From: Flavonifractor sp. An100
Lineage (GTDB): Bacteria; Bacillota; Clostridia; Oscillospirales; Oscillospiraceae
DNA length: 57,727 nt
Reading direction: 5' to 3'
NCBI RefSeq assembly: GCF_002161175.1
Contig: NZ_NFMA01000019.1
Coordinates: 1-57,727 of the forward strand
The notes under the pieces are model-generated. The model was given only the letters and a program-made list of their open reading frames with translations. It was not told the origin of the DNA and made no database searches. This document shows positions 1 to 8,335 of this stretch, piece after piece (the first letter of the stretch is position 1; each line of letters starts with the position of its first letter). The position numbers and the translations under genes are program-made.

Positions 1-414
1 TATTCCGGCTCCATCGGCAACTCCATGCGGTACATGGCTCTGGCCCCCCGCGACAACGCTCTGAAGGTCAAGGGCCTGAACAACGTGTTCTGCGGCGGTG
101 AGAAGGCCGGCCTGCTGGTTGGTCACACCGAGGCCATTGTCACCGGTACTCTGGCTGGCCACAACGCGGTGCGCTGGGCTCTGGGCAAGGAGCTGCTGGA
201 GCTGCCCACCGATCTGGCCATCGGTGACGCTATCGCCTATGTCAACGAGCAGATGGAGACTGACGAGGGCATGCGCAAGAAGTATACCTTCTCCGGTTCG
301 GTCTACTTCACCCGTATGAAGGAGCTGGGCCTGTACTCCACCGATATTCCCGCTATCAAGGCTAAAGTGGAGAAGGACGGTCTGACCGGCGTCTTTGCTC
401 AGAAGCTGGTGTAA
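1..414 (+). CDS. FAD-dependent oxidoreductase, GidA-like family (C-terminal part)
   Basis: The frame is open from the first base, so only the last 137 residues and the TAA stop are visible; the N-terminal FAD-binding Rossmann fold lies outside the window. The visible part contains GLNNVFCGGEKAGLLVGHTE followed by a TGTLAGHNAVR helix, which matches the C-terminal flavin-contacting segment of the GidA/TrmFO superfamily, where a late glycine-rich loop and helix close over FAD. It is not obviously MnmG or TrmFO itself, so a tRNA-modifying role is not assumed. It is followed by a truncated permease. Family assignment is fairly sure, substrate unknown. Confidence 0.6.
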   Translation, partial: YSGSIGNSMRYMALAPRDNALKVKGLNNVFCGGEKAGLLVGHTEAIVTGTLAGHNAVRWALGKELLELPTDLAIGDAIAYVNEQMETDEGMRKKYTFSGSVYFTRMKELGLYSTDIPAIKAKVEKDGLTGVFAQKLV

Positions 415-441
415 TCTTTACCCGTTATAGAGAAAAAGTGA

Positions 442-1029
442 GGGGGTACAGATCTTCTGGGCGGTGCGGCAACCATGGTTTTGGTATTGGCCTGTATTGT
501 GGACTGTAAAAAAGACTTCTTGGAGAAAATTGTGGAATATTTAAAGGCAGGTATGCTGTTCTCCATTAAGATTTTTGCAGCAGTTAGTCCCATTGCGGCC
601 TTCTTCTTCCTGGGTAACCCGGAGAGCAGCCCCTCTATTTTGGGCGAGGGAGCGCCTGGCTTCCTGTTTGATCTAGGCAGCGCCATGGGTGAAGTGCTTC
701 CCATGAATGCAGTAGCTCTGGCTCTGGGCATTGCGATCATCGGTGGAATTACGGGTCTTGACGGATCTGGTTTCTCGGGTGTTCCCCTGGTAGCCGGGCT
801 AGCAGCTGCTCTGGGTGGCCCTCTGGGCTACGATGTAGCCACCTTGGCTGCCTTGGGTCAGGTATCCGCCATCTGGGTAGGCGGAGGATGTTTGAGCGCG
901 TGGGCCTTTGGTGCAGTGGCCAGCGCTGGCGTGGCCGGAGTATCTTCGGCGGAGCTGGTGCGGAAAAACTTTGTACCGGTCATGAGCGGCTTGATTATTG
1001 CAACGATAGCGGCTGTATTCATGATGTAG
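442..1029 (+). pseudogene. Truncated multi-pass permease (C-terminal remnant)
   Basis: From the first ATG (475) the frame gives 184 residues made almost entirely of hydrophobic, glycine/alanine-rich membrane segments ending at TAG (1027-1029). It reads like the C-terminal half of a larger secondary transporter. The same frame continues upstream of that ATG with protein-like residues (GTDLLGGAAT) back to a TGA at 439-441, and no good ribosome-binding site plus start precedes it. That suggests the N-terminal half was lost by deletion or interrupted by the stop. The gap to the preceding oxidoreductase is only 27 bases before the open frame. A genuine short membrane protein starting at 475 cannot be excluded. 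The transporter family was not recognised with confidence. Confidence 0.5.
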
Positions 1030-1106
1030 TTCCATATTTAAAAGGAGTCTCTCCGATGTTGCCTTCCACATTTGGATGCCCTCCTTTTAAAGAATACCTT
1101 CCTAAT

Positions 1107-1149
1107 GGAACGGGCCTGACTGGATTCAGTCAGGCCCGTTCCAATTTTT
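1107..1149 (+). terminator. Intrinsic terminator after the permease remnant
   Basis: A perfect 15-bp inverted repeat (1107-1121 and 1128-1142) with a 6-base loop is followed by AATTTTT. It ends rightward transcription and also separates it from the convergent TSUP gene. Confidence 0.85.
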
Positions 1150-1160
1150 AATTTAAGGGG

Positions 1161-1889
1161 TTACAGGTGTTCCCACACGGTGAGGATTCCGGAAATCCCC
1201 ACCAGAGCGTATACCAGTCGCCGCAGCAGAGAGATGTTGATCTTGTCCAGGATTCGCAGACCAATCTGTTTTCCCACGGTGATGCCCAAGAACCCTATGA
1301 TGGTGACGGGGAGAAAGGACAAGGTATAAAACCCCTTTTGTATCCGTATGATCAGATTGATGGAGGTTGTCAGAGCGAAGACAAACTGGAGATTGGCGGC
1401 GTACTGTTGCTTTCTTTGGGTCGCGGCAAGAAAATACATCGCCAATAGAGGCCCGCCGATTCCGAACAGCCCGCTGCAGATGCCGGAAAAAAAGGAGCAG
1501 AGCGAGGCGCTGACGGGGGTGGCCGAGACGGTCACCCGGGAGGAAAACAACAGAAAATAGAGGGCGAGAAGGATCAGGAAAATGCCAAAGGCGAGACCCA
1601 ACAGGTGAAGGTCCAAGCCGGCGGCAATGTTTAACACGATAATGCTGCCGATTTCATAGCAGACCGCGGGGAGAAGAACCAGTTTCCAGTTCAGTTCTTT
1701 CCGAAATTTCCATGCCATTGTGGAGGAAAGGCCGAAGGTGATGGAGGAGGCAATGGCAGGGGCCTGGAGCATATCAAAAAAATTGGGAAGAAAAACCATC
1801 AGAAGAATCGCAGAACCGAATCCGGTCACGGACTGCAGGACACCGGATACAGCCGCTATGATGGGTAAAAAAACATAGAGCATACGCAA
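1161..1889 (-). CDS. TSUP family (TauE/SafE) sulfite/anion exporter-like permease
   Basis: A protein of about 242 residues with about eight hydrophobic segments. It has the two-repeat architecture of the TSUP family: a first glycine motif in SVTGFGSAI near the N-terminus and the second repeat motif GLFGIGGPLLAMYF in the middle. Family members move sulfite, sulfoacetate, or other small organic sulfur anions; the substrate here cannot be read from sequence. The start is uncertain. AGGAAGG sits 7 bases before a TTG (1889), directly before a GTG (1895), and 13 bases before an ATG (1883); I chose TTG on spacing. It stands alone between the terminator at 1107 and the hairpin at 1969. Confidence 0.8.
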   Translation of the reverse strand: MRMLYVFLPIIAAVSGVLQSVTGFGSAILLMVFLPNFFDMLQAPAIASSITFGLSSTMAWKFRKELNWKLVLLPAVCYEIGSIIVLNIAAGLDLHLLGLAFGIFLILLALYFLLFSSRVTVSATPVSASLCSFFSGICSGLFGIGGPLLAMYFLAATQRKQQYAANLQFVFALTTSINLIIRIQKGFYTLSFLPVTIIGFLGITVGKQIGLRILDKINISLLRRLVYALVGISGILTVWEHL

Positions 1890-1960
1890 CAGCACTTCCT
1901 TCCTGATATGCTATTTTATCATCACTCTCAGTATATATCAAAGAAAGGGGTTCTGTCCAG

Positions 1961-2000
1961 AAATAATTCGCCGCACTGCCCCAAAAGGGGCAGTGCGGCG
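1961..2000 (-). terminator. Terminator of the leftward dehydratase operon
   Basis: A 14-bp perfect stem (1969-1982 with 1987-2000) with an AAAA loop lies 50 bases beyond the stop of the dehydratase beta subunit. On the minus strand it is followed by AATTATTT, a weak but acceptable U-rich tail. Confidence 0.7.
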
Positions 2001-2049
2001 GGAAAAGGTAACGGATTGCGGATGAAACGACCCCGGAACGGGCCAAAAA

Positions 2050-3177
2050 TCAAATCATCTCGCAGAAGGTCTGCAGACGGGTACGAATCTGCTCATAGCT
2101 GGTATTCTGCTGGTCGATATCGATGGTCACGTAGGGGATACCGGCCTTGCGCAGGTCCGCCTCATAATAGGGCTGATCGTACTCCTCGGGGTCGCAGAAC
2201 TTCATCATGCAGGAGACCACGCCCTGGGCGCCGTTCTCCTGGCACATTTTGGTGAGCATGGCGCCTCTGGGCTTGCCCAGCTCGTGGATCAGGCTGCAGC
2301 CGTAGCGGTTGTTCCACTGCAGGGCCAGGCGCTTCAGGCCGCCGCCGCCCTTTTCAGGGGTGTCGGTGCGGTACTGACGGGACTCCTGAGCCAGGTCGTC
2401 AGCGACAACAGCCATGTTATACTCCTCGAAGATATCCAGCAGGTCATCGGGCTCGCAGGTGATGCCGGCCAGCACCACCTTCTTGCCGGTGAAGTTGTGA
2501 GCGGGCAGCTTCTTCAGCTCCTCGATGATCTCCTTCAGAATGGCGGTGTGCTCGCTCTTCTCATAGAAGAAGGCGCTCTTATGGACACAGTGGCGGACCT
2601 TGGGGGTGACGATGTCCAGGTGGTTGTTGGCCACCTGATCGAACTCCCGCATGGCCTTGTTGTGCTCATTGTAGATGTCGATGGCGGCGCACAGGGCCTT
2701 CTCGGTCATCATGTTGCCAGTGATGGTGTAGAGCATGGTCAGAACGGTCTCATACTCGCTGATGAGATAGTCCACGCTGGCGGGGGAGGTGCGGTTCTGG
2801 GGATAGACGATGGGGATCATGGGGATAGAAGTGACGCCAAAGCGCCAGTTCTGAGTCATGCAGCGCAGGGTGTCGCAGATAGCGGGGATGATGACGGCGG
2901 ACAGGCCCTCATAAGCGCCCCGGAGACCCAGCTCCATATCCGACTGCATGATGGGGCAGGCGAAAGCGGGCAGATAGCTCTTAACCAGCTTCAGCTCGGT
3001 GCGGCCGCCCCACAGTCCCATGGGGATCATGCCGCAGGCGTGGATCAGCTCTTCGGGGGCATAGGGGGCAAAGCAGCCCACTACCTTTTTCCCCTGGCTG
3101 AGATAGTGATCCAGACGGGCACGGGGATTATCACAAGCGGCCTTCAGCAGGGCCAGGTTTTCCTTCAGATCAGCCAT
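2050..3177 (-). CDS. 2-hydroxyacyl-CoA dehydratase, beta-type subunit
   Basis: 375 residues, the usual length of the small subunit of the HgdB/HadC/FldC family. With the alpha subunit it forms the iron-sulfur enzyme that removes water from (R)-2-hydroxyacyl-CoA through a ketyl radical to give (E)-2-enoyl-CoA. Cysteines in the places expected for [4Fe-4S] ligands are C74 (in FACP), C101 or C106, and C322/C327 near the C-terminus (SCMMKFCDPEEYD). Its ATG overlaps the end of the alpha gene by eight bases (ATGGCTGA), so the two are translationally coupled. The ATP-dependent activator (HgdC/HadI type) that the family needs is not in this window. Substrate not determinable: 2-hydroxyglutarate, phenyllactate and 2-hydroxyisocaproate enzymes all look like this. 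Confidence 0.9.
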   Translation of the reverse strand: MADLKENLALLKAACDNPRARLDHYLSQGKKVVGCFAPYAPEELIHACGMIPMGLWGGRTELKLVKSYLPAFACPIMQSDMELGLRGAYEGLSAVIIPAICDTLRCMTQNWRFGVTSIPMIPIVYPQNRTSPASVDYLISEYETVLTMLYTITGNMMTEKALCAAIDIYNEHNKAMREFDQVANNHLDIVTPKVRHCVHKSAFFYEKSEHTAILKEIIEELKKLPAHNFTGKKVVLAGITCEPDDLLDIFEEYNMAVVADDLAQESRQYRTDTPEKGGGGLKRLALQWNNRYGCSLIHELGKPRGAMLTKMCQENGAQGVVSCMMKFCDPEEYDQPYYEADLRKAGIPYVTIDIDQQNTSYEQIRTRLQTFCEMI

Positions 3178-4483
3178 TGGATTTCGCCTCCTTGTTTTGC
3201 TTCATGACTTCCACCAGGCCCTGGATTCGGGTCTCGAACTGAGCCTCACTGTAGTTACGGTAGTCAGCCTGGTCGCCGTCGAAGGAGGTGAAGGGGACAC
3301 CGGCCCGCTCGGAGAGCTGGCGCTGGACCTCCATCATCTGGCAGTCCATAACCTTGCAGCTGCGGTTGACGTGGTAGATGGTTCCCTCGCAGCCCATGGC
3401 GGTGAGAGCCTCCATACGGCGGGAGAGCATGGTGGTGGCGTTGTCGCCATTGGTAGAAGCGAAGCAGTAGGCGCGGGCCATGCCATCCAGATCTTCGTAC
3501 TCAATAGCCCAGGCACGGCCGTAGCTGGAAGCGACCATGTTGACGCCATACTTCTTCAGGGTGCGCAGGTTGTGAGTCAGATAGGGCCAGCAGGCAATGC
3601 CGTCCCAGGAGACACGATACTGCTCCTCGGTGGGGAAGGTGGAGGTGCCATTCTTGATGTGCTCCTCGATCTCGGCGTTGAGCTGCTCCAGAATAGCAGT
3701 GGAGGAGGTCTTGCCGCGGTTGCACACCATGGCGGACATGTAGTTGAAGAAGTCGAAGCCGCCCAGAGGTGCGGGCTTGTGGTACATCAGATCGTTGGCG
3801 CGCTCCCACAGGTGACTGTTGCGCTGGGAGATTTCCATAACTTCCTTGAACCGCTCCTCATCCCAGGTCTTGCCGGTAAACTCGCACAGGTCCTTGATGA
3901 GTTGGTCGATCTGGGCACGGACATAGCGCACGCGGCTCTCAGTCACGTGATCCCAGGGATTGTAGCAGGTGTCGATGAAGAAGATGGGAATGTTCAGCTG
4001 GCGGGCCAGGTTCTCATACCACTTGGTCAGCTGGTTGCAGATGTTGTTGGTCAGCAGCAGGAAATCGGGGGCCACCATCTTGCCGCCGTCGGGCAGCTCC
4101 ACGGAGCTCTCACCGTTCAGGACGGAGGCATAGGCCAGGTTGACCTTGGCGTAAGCGCACAGGTCGTTGGAATAGCCCAGAGGGCCCTCGCATTCCTGCA
4201 GGAAGGGATCGGCCTGGTGACGGGCAGCGATACCGGCAGAGTGGTTTTCGGGGTACAGAATGTTCAAGCCTAGGGTCTCTGCGATTTCCTGGGGGAAGAT
4301 GGAGGCGGACCAGCCCACCTTCTCGCCCCTCTCCTTGGCCAGACGGGCATTCTCAAACAGGGTGGCAGTTTGCTCATTGAGCATGATCATGGACTTGGGC
4401 TTGGGACGCTTGGGCTTGGGGGCCGGAGCGGCCGCGGCGTCGGCGGGAGTCCCAGCGGCGGGAGCCGTAATGGGTTCGCTCAT
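3170..4483 (-). CDS. 2-hydroxyacyl-CoA dehydratase, alpha-type subunit
   Basis: 437 residues of the HgdA/HadB/FldB family. Candidate cluster cysteines are C109 (NDLCAY), C149 (NNICNQ) and C376/C381 (NRSCKVMDC). The ATG at 4483 is preceded by GGAGAG at good spacing. The first 30 residues are an alanine/proline/lysine-rich low-complexity extension that the core fold does not need. The gene is transcribed after the family III CoA-transferase and before the beta subunit, the order activation, dehydration expected of hadA-hadBC or fldA-fldBC type modules. It would act in the cytoplasm under strict anaerobiosis. Confidence 0.9.
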   Translation of the reverse strand: MSEPITAPAAGTPADAAAAPAPKPKRPKPKSMIMLNEQTATLFENARLAKERGEKVGWSASIFPQEIAETLGLNILYPENHSAGIAARHQADPFLQECEGPLGYSNDLCAYAKVNLAYASVLNGESSVELPDGGKMVAPDFLLLTNNICNQLTKWYENLARQLNIPIFFIDTCYNPWDHVTESRVRYVRAQIDQLIKDLCEFTGKTWDEERFKEVMEISQRNSHLWERANDLMYHKPAPLGGFDFFNYMSAMVCNRGKTSSTAILEQLNAEIEEHIKNGTSTFPTEEQYRVSWDGIACWPYLTHNLRTLKKYGVNMVASSYGRAWAIEYEDLDGMARAYCFASTNGDNATTMLSRRMEALTAMGCEGTIYHVNRSCKVMDCQMMEVQRQLSERAGVPFTSFDGDQADYRNYSEAQFETRIQGLVEVMKQNKEAKSNG

Positions 4484-4543
4484 GTGAATCGCTCTCCTTT
4501 TTTTATTGATAGAATAGATGGTTTCGGCGAAAATGTGGAACGA

Positions 4544-5746
4544 TCAGCGGATCTGCTGATTGTCGTACATAGACTGGATCTGCTCCTTGGTGTAGCCCAG
4601 CTCCTCCAGAACCTCGGCAGTATCCCGGCCGATGGGTCCGGAGATCTTGCAGGGGATAGTATTGGGGTCGATGGAACCAAAGTGGACGGGGCCGTTGGAG
4701 AAGATGGTCTTGGTGCCGTCGCTGTACTCGTAGTGATAGATGTAGTGGTTCTCCAGCACCTGAGGATCGTTGGGCACGTCCTTGAAGTGACGGAGGATCT
4801 CGTGGGGCAGGTCGTGCTTCTCCAGCAGCTCATGCCAGTAGGAGACGGGGTGCTCGGCGAACTTGGCGTCAAAGATCCGGGTCAGCTCGGCCTTGTTCTT
4901 GTAGTAGACGTCGGCAGTGCAGAAGCGGGGATCCGTGGCGATCTCGGGCATGCCGATGACCTCACAGAACTCGGGGAAGCGGCGGTAATCGATAACGGCC
5001 AGGTAGAACCACTCGCCGTCGGAGCCCTGATAGGTGTTGCTGCCGGCGTGGCCGCAGTCGTAACGGTCGCGGGGGAGCTTGCGGCCGTTGAAGCCGTTCA
5101 GAACGCCGGTGCAGCCGATGAAGGTGGCGGACTGGAGCAGGGAGACGTCGACCTTGTCACCCAGACCGGTACGCTCACGGCGGAACAGAGCGGCAGCAAT
5201 ACCGCCGGCCAGGGCCACGGCCACGCTGTGATCGCCTACGCCGCCGATGGGAACCAGAGGACCGGCGCCGGCAGGAGACAGGTCAGCCATCAGGCCGCTG
5301 CGGGAGAAGAAGGCGGTGTAGTCATAGCCGGGGCGATCCTTGTCGGGGCCCTCAGAACCATAGCCCAGGACGGAGGCGTGAATCAGGCGGGGGAACTTGT
5401 CCTTGAGCTGCTCGTAAGACAGGCCCATGCCTTCCAGAGCCTGGACGCGGTAGTTGGTGACCAGCACGTCGGCCTGGGCGATGAGCTTCAAAATGGCCTC
5501 GTGGCCCTCGGGGGTGCGCATATTCAGGGCGACAAAGCGCTTGTTCAGGTTCTGCATATCGAAGTTGGGGTTGGCGTCCTTGGTGCAGGGGGACATGGTG
5601 GTGCCGGCCTGCTTACGCCAGGCGTCGCCGTTCATGGTCTCAACCTTGATCACGTCAGCGCCCCACTCAGCCAGGATACGGCCAGTCATGGGGCCGGCCA
5701 GCATGGTGGACATATCGACAACGCGGATACCGTCCAATGGCTTCAT
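4544..5746 (-). CDS. Family III (CaiB/BaiF-type) CoA-transferase
   Basis: 400 residues from the ATG at 5746, which lies 8 bases after AGGAGG; an in-frame TTG two codons earlier is too close to the ribosome-binding site. Family III enzymes move CoA between carboxylic acids through an aspartyl-CoA intermediate. The candidate nucleophile is D172 in GGVGDHSVAVA, where formyl-CoA transferase has its catalytic Asp. The N-terminal DMSTMLAGPMTGRILAEWGADVIKVE is the typical CoA-binding Rossmann start. Because it lies just upstream of the dehydratase subunits, it probably loads the 2-hydroxyacid with CoA, as HadA and FldA do. This argues against the classical glutamate pathway, which uses a two-subunit family I transferase. 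Confidence 0.9.
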   Translation of the reverse strand: MKPLDGIRVVDMSTMLAGPMTGRILAEWGADVIKVETMNGDAWRKQAGTTMSPCTKDANPNFDMQNLNKRFVALNMRTPEGHEAILKLIAQADVLVTNYRVQALEGMGLSYEQLKDKFPRLIHASVLGYGSEGPDKDRPGYDYTAFFSRSGLMADLSPAGAGPLVPIGGVGDHSVAVALAGGIAAALFRRERTGLGDKVDVSLLQSATFIGCTGVLNGFNGRKLPRDRYDCGHAGSNTYQGSDGEWFYLAVIDYRRFPEFCEVIGMPEIATDPRFCTADVYYKNKAELTRIFDAKFAEHPVSYWHELLEKHDLPHEILRHFKDVPNDPQVLENHYIYHYEYSDGTKTIFSNGPVHFGSIDPNTIPCKISGPIGRDTAEVLEELGYTKEQIQSMYDNQQIR

Positions 5747-5819
5747 AATCAATTCCTCCTAAAAATAAAACAGTACAAAATTTTAGACCTTCCAACGGGG
5801 AAGGGAGTTCACAGGAACG

Positions 5820-6602
5820 TTAGCAGCCCTTGAAGTTTGCAGGCCGCTTCTCCAGGAAGGCGGCGGTGCCCTCTTTGCGGTCCTGGGTGCTGAAGGCGAT
5901 GGTCTGGGCCAGACGCTCGATCATTAACCCGGTGTTGATGTCCGTCTCCAGACCCAGGTTGATGGAGATCTTGGCCAGGTTCACGGCCATGGGGCCCTTG
6001 GACATGATCTGACGGGCCATATCCTCGGCGGCCTTCATCAGGGCCTCGGGGTCGTCCTCGGTGACCTGGTTGACCAGACCAATGGAGGCAGCCTCTTCCG
6101 CAGAGATGATGCGGCCGGTGAAGATAAGCTCCTTGGCCTTGCCGGGGCCGACCAGGCGGGCCAGACGCTGGGTGCCGCCGGCGCCGGGCATGATGCCCAG
6201 GCCCACTTCGGGCTGACCGAACTTGGAACGCTTGGTGGCAATGCGGATGTCGCAGGCCATAGCCAGCTCACAGCCGCCGCCCAGGGCGTAGCCGTTGACC
6301 GCGCAGATCACGGGCTTGTAGAGATCTTCCAGAGCCTTCAGAGAGACGGAAGCGGTGGCCTCCAGCATCTTCAGGTAGTCACGGTCGTGGATCTCACGGA
6401 TGTCGGCGCCGCTGGCCAAAGCCTTGCCGCCGTTGCCGGAGACGATGATCACCCGCACGTCGTCATCCGTTTTGGCCTGCTGCACAGCAGTCTGGATGTC
6501 CCTCCACATTTCGGGGCTGAGGGCGTTGCGCACGTCGGGGCGGTTGAGGGTGAGGTACAGGATACCGTCCTTTACCTCATAGAGAATGTTTTCAAATTTC
6601 AT
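5820..6602 (-). CDS. Enoyl-CoA hydratase (crotonase family)
   Basis: 260 residues from the ATG at 6602; the frame stays open upstream but those codons lie in the promoter region. It hydrates (E)-2-enoyl-CoA to 3-hydroxyacyl-CoA. Both catalytic glutamates of true hydratases are present: E112 in GGGCELAMACD and E132 in FGQPEVGLGIMPGAGGTQRL. The oxyanion-hole segments ASGADI and GYALGGG are also intact. First gene of the leftward operon, 73 bases before the CoA-transferase. It would act on the product of the dehydratase and feed the dehydrogenase and thiolase encoded divergently. Transcription probably starts from the sigma-54 promoter at 6678-6697, giving a leader of about 65 bases. Confidence 0.92.
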   Translation of the reverse strand: MKFENILYEVKDGILYLTLNRPDVRNALSPEMWRDIQTAVQQAKTDDDVRVIIVSGNGGKALASGADIREIHDRDYLKMLEATASVSLKALEDLYKPVICAVNGYALGGGCELAMACDIRIATKRSKFGQPEVGLGIMPGAGGTQRLARLVGPGKAKELIFTGRIISAEEAASIGLVNQVTEDDPEALMKAAEDMARQIMSKGPMAVNLAKISINLGLETDINTGLMIERLAQTIAFSTQDRKEGTAAFLEKRPANFKGC

Positions 6603-6677
6603 GGTGTATGGACACTCCTCTCCATAACGTACCGGCCGCCTCTCCAGGGGGCGGCTGCTGTACCTGACCATAATATA

Positions 6678-6697
6678 CAAGCAAGAGACGTACCAAC
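6678..6697 (-). promoter_or_regulatory. Sigma-54 (-24/-12) promoter of the leftward operon
   Basis: The minus strand reads TTGGTACGTCTCTTGCTT, matching the sigma-54 consensus TTGGCACG-N4-TTGCTT with one mismatch. The invariant GG (6694-6693) and GC (6682-6681) are separated by exactly ten bases. It faces the enoyl-CoA hydratase gene. Confidence 0.75.
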
Positions 6698-6842
6698 TTT
6701 TAAAAAAGCATTCCAAAAGAGCGGGAAACCTGTAAATGGGGAAAGAAGGGGGCCAGGAGGGAGGATGTGCCGTTTCCGTGTCGGTTCCGGGGGGAAAACA
6801 GAAAACGGACGGAGAGGTATGAACCGAAGAAGCGGAAAAAAC

Positions 6843-6892
6843 TGCGCAAATGTGCACACTTTGCACAGAACGGCCAGGTGCACAGTTGCGCA
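6843..6892. promoter_or_regulatory. Large dyad, probable shared enhancer (UAS) for sigma-54 activator
   Basis: TGCGCAAATGTGCAC (6843-6857) and its reverse complement with one mismatch, GTGCACAGTTGCGCA (6878-6892), flank a 20-base spacer. The spacer completes a further dyad, TGTGC-N7-GCACA (6851-6867). The centre (about 6867) is about 174 bases from one -24 element and 162 from the other, within the usual range for enhancer-binding-protein sites. The rest of the 517-base intergenic region (6603-7119) shows no convincing gene. Confidence 0.6.
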
Positions 6893-7027
6893 CTACATGG
6901 GGGTGAATCGGAGGAAATGGGGAAAAAGGGGAGCAACAGGGGAGTGAGGGAGAAAAAACGGGTTAGACAGGGGGGAGAGTAGGATGAGAGAGGGGAAAAA
7001 GCACGGAAAATCAAGGGAATAAAAAGA

Positions 7028-7045
7028 TGGCATGAAAATTGCTTT
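7028..7045 (+). promoter_or_regulatory. Sigma-54 (-24/-12) promoter of the thiolase operon
   Basis: TGGCATGAAAATTGCTTT fits TGGCACG-N4-TTGCTTT with one mismatch; GG (7029-7030) and GC (7041-7042) are ten bases apart. A start near 7054 would give a 65-base leader before the thiolase ATG. An overlapping TATAAT (7045-7050) has no -35 partner at proper spacing. Confidence 0.8.
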
Positions 7046-7119
7046 ATAATTTCCTGGTAAGCCCAGTTTGGGCTACCGGAATGAGTAAAGAGTATAAGGG
7101 TTGAAAGGAGTTTCCAAGC

Positions 7120-8316
7120 ATGGAAAATGTATACATTATGAGCGGTGTGCGCACCGCCATTGGCAAGTACGGAGGTTCTCTGAAAAGTGTGCCCGCTCAT
7201 ACCTTGGGGGCTCTGGTGATTCGGGAAGCGCTCAAGCGCTCCGGAGTGTCGGATGACATGGTGGATGAGGTGATTCTGGGTGAAGTGCGGCAGAGCACGG
7301 AGGCCTCTAATATCGCCCGCTGCGCTCTGCTGGAAGCTGGACTTCCCGAGAGCGTGCCTGGCTACACGGTCAACCGGCTGTGCGCCTCCTCCATGCAGGC
7401 AGTTATGAGTGCCTGCCACGAGATGTGGCTGGACGAGGCCAATGTGATTGTGGCCGGCGGCACCGAGAATATGAGCCGGGCTCCCATCTATCTGCGGGGC
7501 AGCCGTTGGGGTGGCAATAAGAACACCTTAGTGGACTCCAATATCGAGGCCGGAACCACTGCCCAGCCTTACAGCCTGTATGGTCCCACCATGAGCATGC
7601 CCCGCACCGCTGAGAATGTGGCCGAGCGCTTCAACATCACCGCTCAGCAGCAGAATGAGTTTGCGGTGGAGAGCCAGCGCCGGGCGGCTGCTGCCATTGC
7701 TGCCGGATACTTTAAGGCGGAGATCCTCCCCGTTGAGGTAAAGGAGAAGAAAAAAAGCTTCGTGTTTGATACCGATGAGTTCCCCCGTCCGGAGACCACG
7801 GTGGAGGTGCTCTCCAAGCTCAAGCCCATCGTCAAGCCCGACGGTACAGTTACCGCCGGCAACTCCTGCGGCCTGAACGACGGCGCCTCTGCTCTGGTGC
7901 TGATGTCCGAGAAGATGGTCCAGAAGACTGGCCTGAAGCCCTGGGCCCGCATTGTGGGCATCACCCGTGCGGCTCTGGAGCCGGCCATCATGGGCTACGG
8001 ACCGGTGATTGCCACCCGGAAGCTGATGGATAAGCTGGGTATGGATCTGAACCAAATCGATCTGGTGGAGCTCAACGAGGCCTTTGCCTCCCAGTCCGTT
8101 GCCTGCATCCGGGACCTGAATCTGGATCCCGCGAAGGTGAATATCAATGGCGGCGCCATCGCCCTGGGCCATCCTCTGGGCTGCACCGGCACCCGCCTGA
8201 TTGTGACCCTGCTGCACAACCTGCAGCGCACTGGCGGCCGTTATGGTCTGGCTACCCTGTGCATTGGCGGCGGTCAGTCCATGGCCACTGTCATTGAGCG
8301 CATCAACGATAAATAA
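7120..8316 (+). CDS. Thiolase (acetyl-CoA C-acyltransferase)
   Basis: 398 residues, full length for a degradative or biosynthetic thiolase. The three catalytic elements are present: nucleophile C88 in [11 protein letters not shown]351 in [14 protein letters not shown] and C381 in [10 protein letters not shown]. It interconverts acetoacetyl-CoA (or a longer 3-oxoacyl-CoA) plus CoA with acetyl-CoA and the shortened acyl-CoA. AAAGGAG precedes the ATG at suitable distance. It is followed after 19 bases by 3-hydroxyacyl-CoA dehydrogenase, so both are one operon. Chain-length preference cannot be read; in butyrate producers it would be Thl/AtoB, while with the divergent dehydratase module it could act as a 3-ketoacyl-CoA thiolase. 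Confidence 0.93.
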   Translation: MENVYIMSGVRTAIGKYGGSLKSVPAHTLGALVIREALKRSGVSDDMVDEVILGEVRQSTEASNIARCALLEAGLPESVPGYTVNRLCASSMQAVMSACHEMWLDEANVIVAGGTENMSRAPIYLRGSRWGGNKNTLVDSNIEAGTTAQPYSLYGPTMSMPRTAENVAERFNITAQQQNEFAVESQRRAAAAIAAGYFKAEILPVEVKEKKKSFVFDTDEFPRPETTVEVLSKLKPIVKPDGTVTAGNSCGLNDGASALVLMSEKMVQKTGLKPWARIVGITRAALEPAIMGYGPVIATRKLMDKLGMDLNQIDLVELNEAFASQSVACIRDLNLDPAKVNINGGAIALGHPLGCTGTRLIVTLLHNLQRTGGRYGLATLCIGGGQSMATVIERINDK

Positions 8317-8335
8317 GAAAAGGAAGGCAATTGCT

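Noticed and set aside
6387-6947. Open frames within the sigma-54 intergenic region
   Set aside because: They overlap the 5' part of the hydratase gene and both regulatory elements. Composition is Arg/Gly/Lys-rich, starts lack ribosome-binding sites and no motif is seen.
7045-7050. TATAAT as a sigma-A -10 box for the thiolase operon
   Set aside because: No acceptable -35 hexamer 16-18 bases upstream; it overlaps the tail of a near-perfect sigma-54 element, which explains the sequence better.
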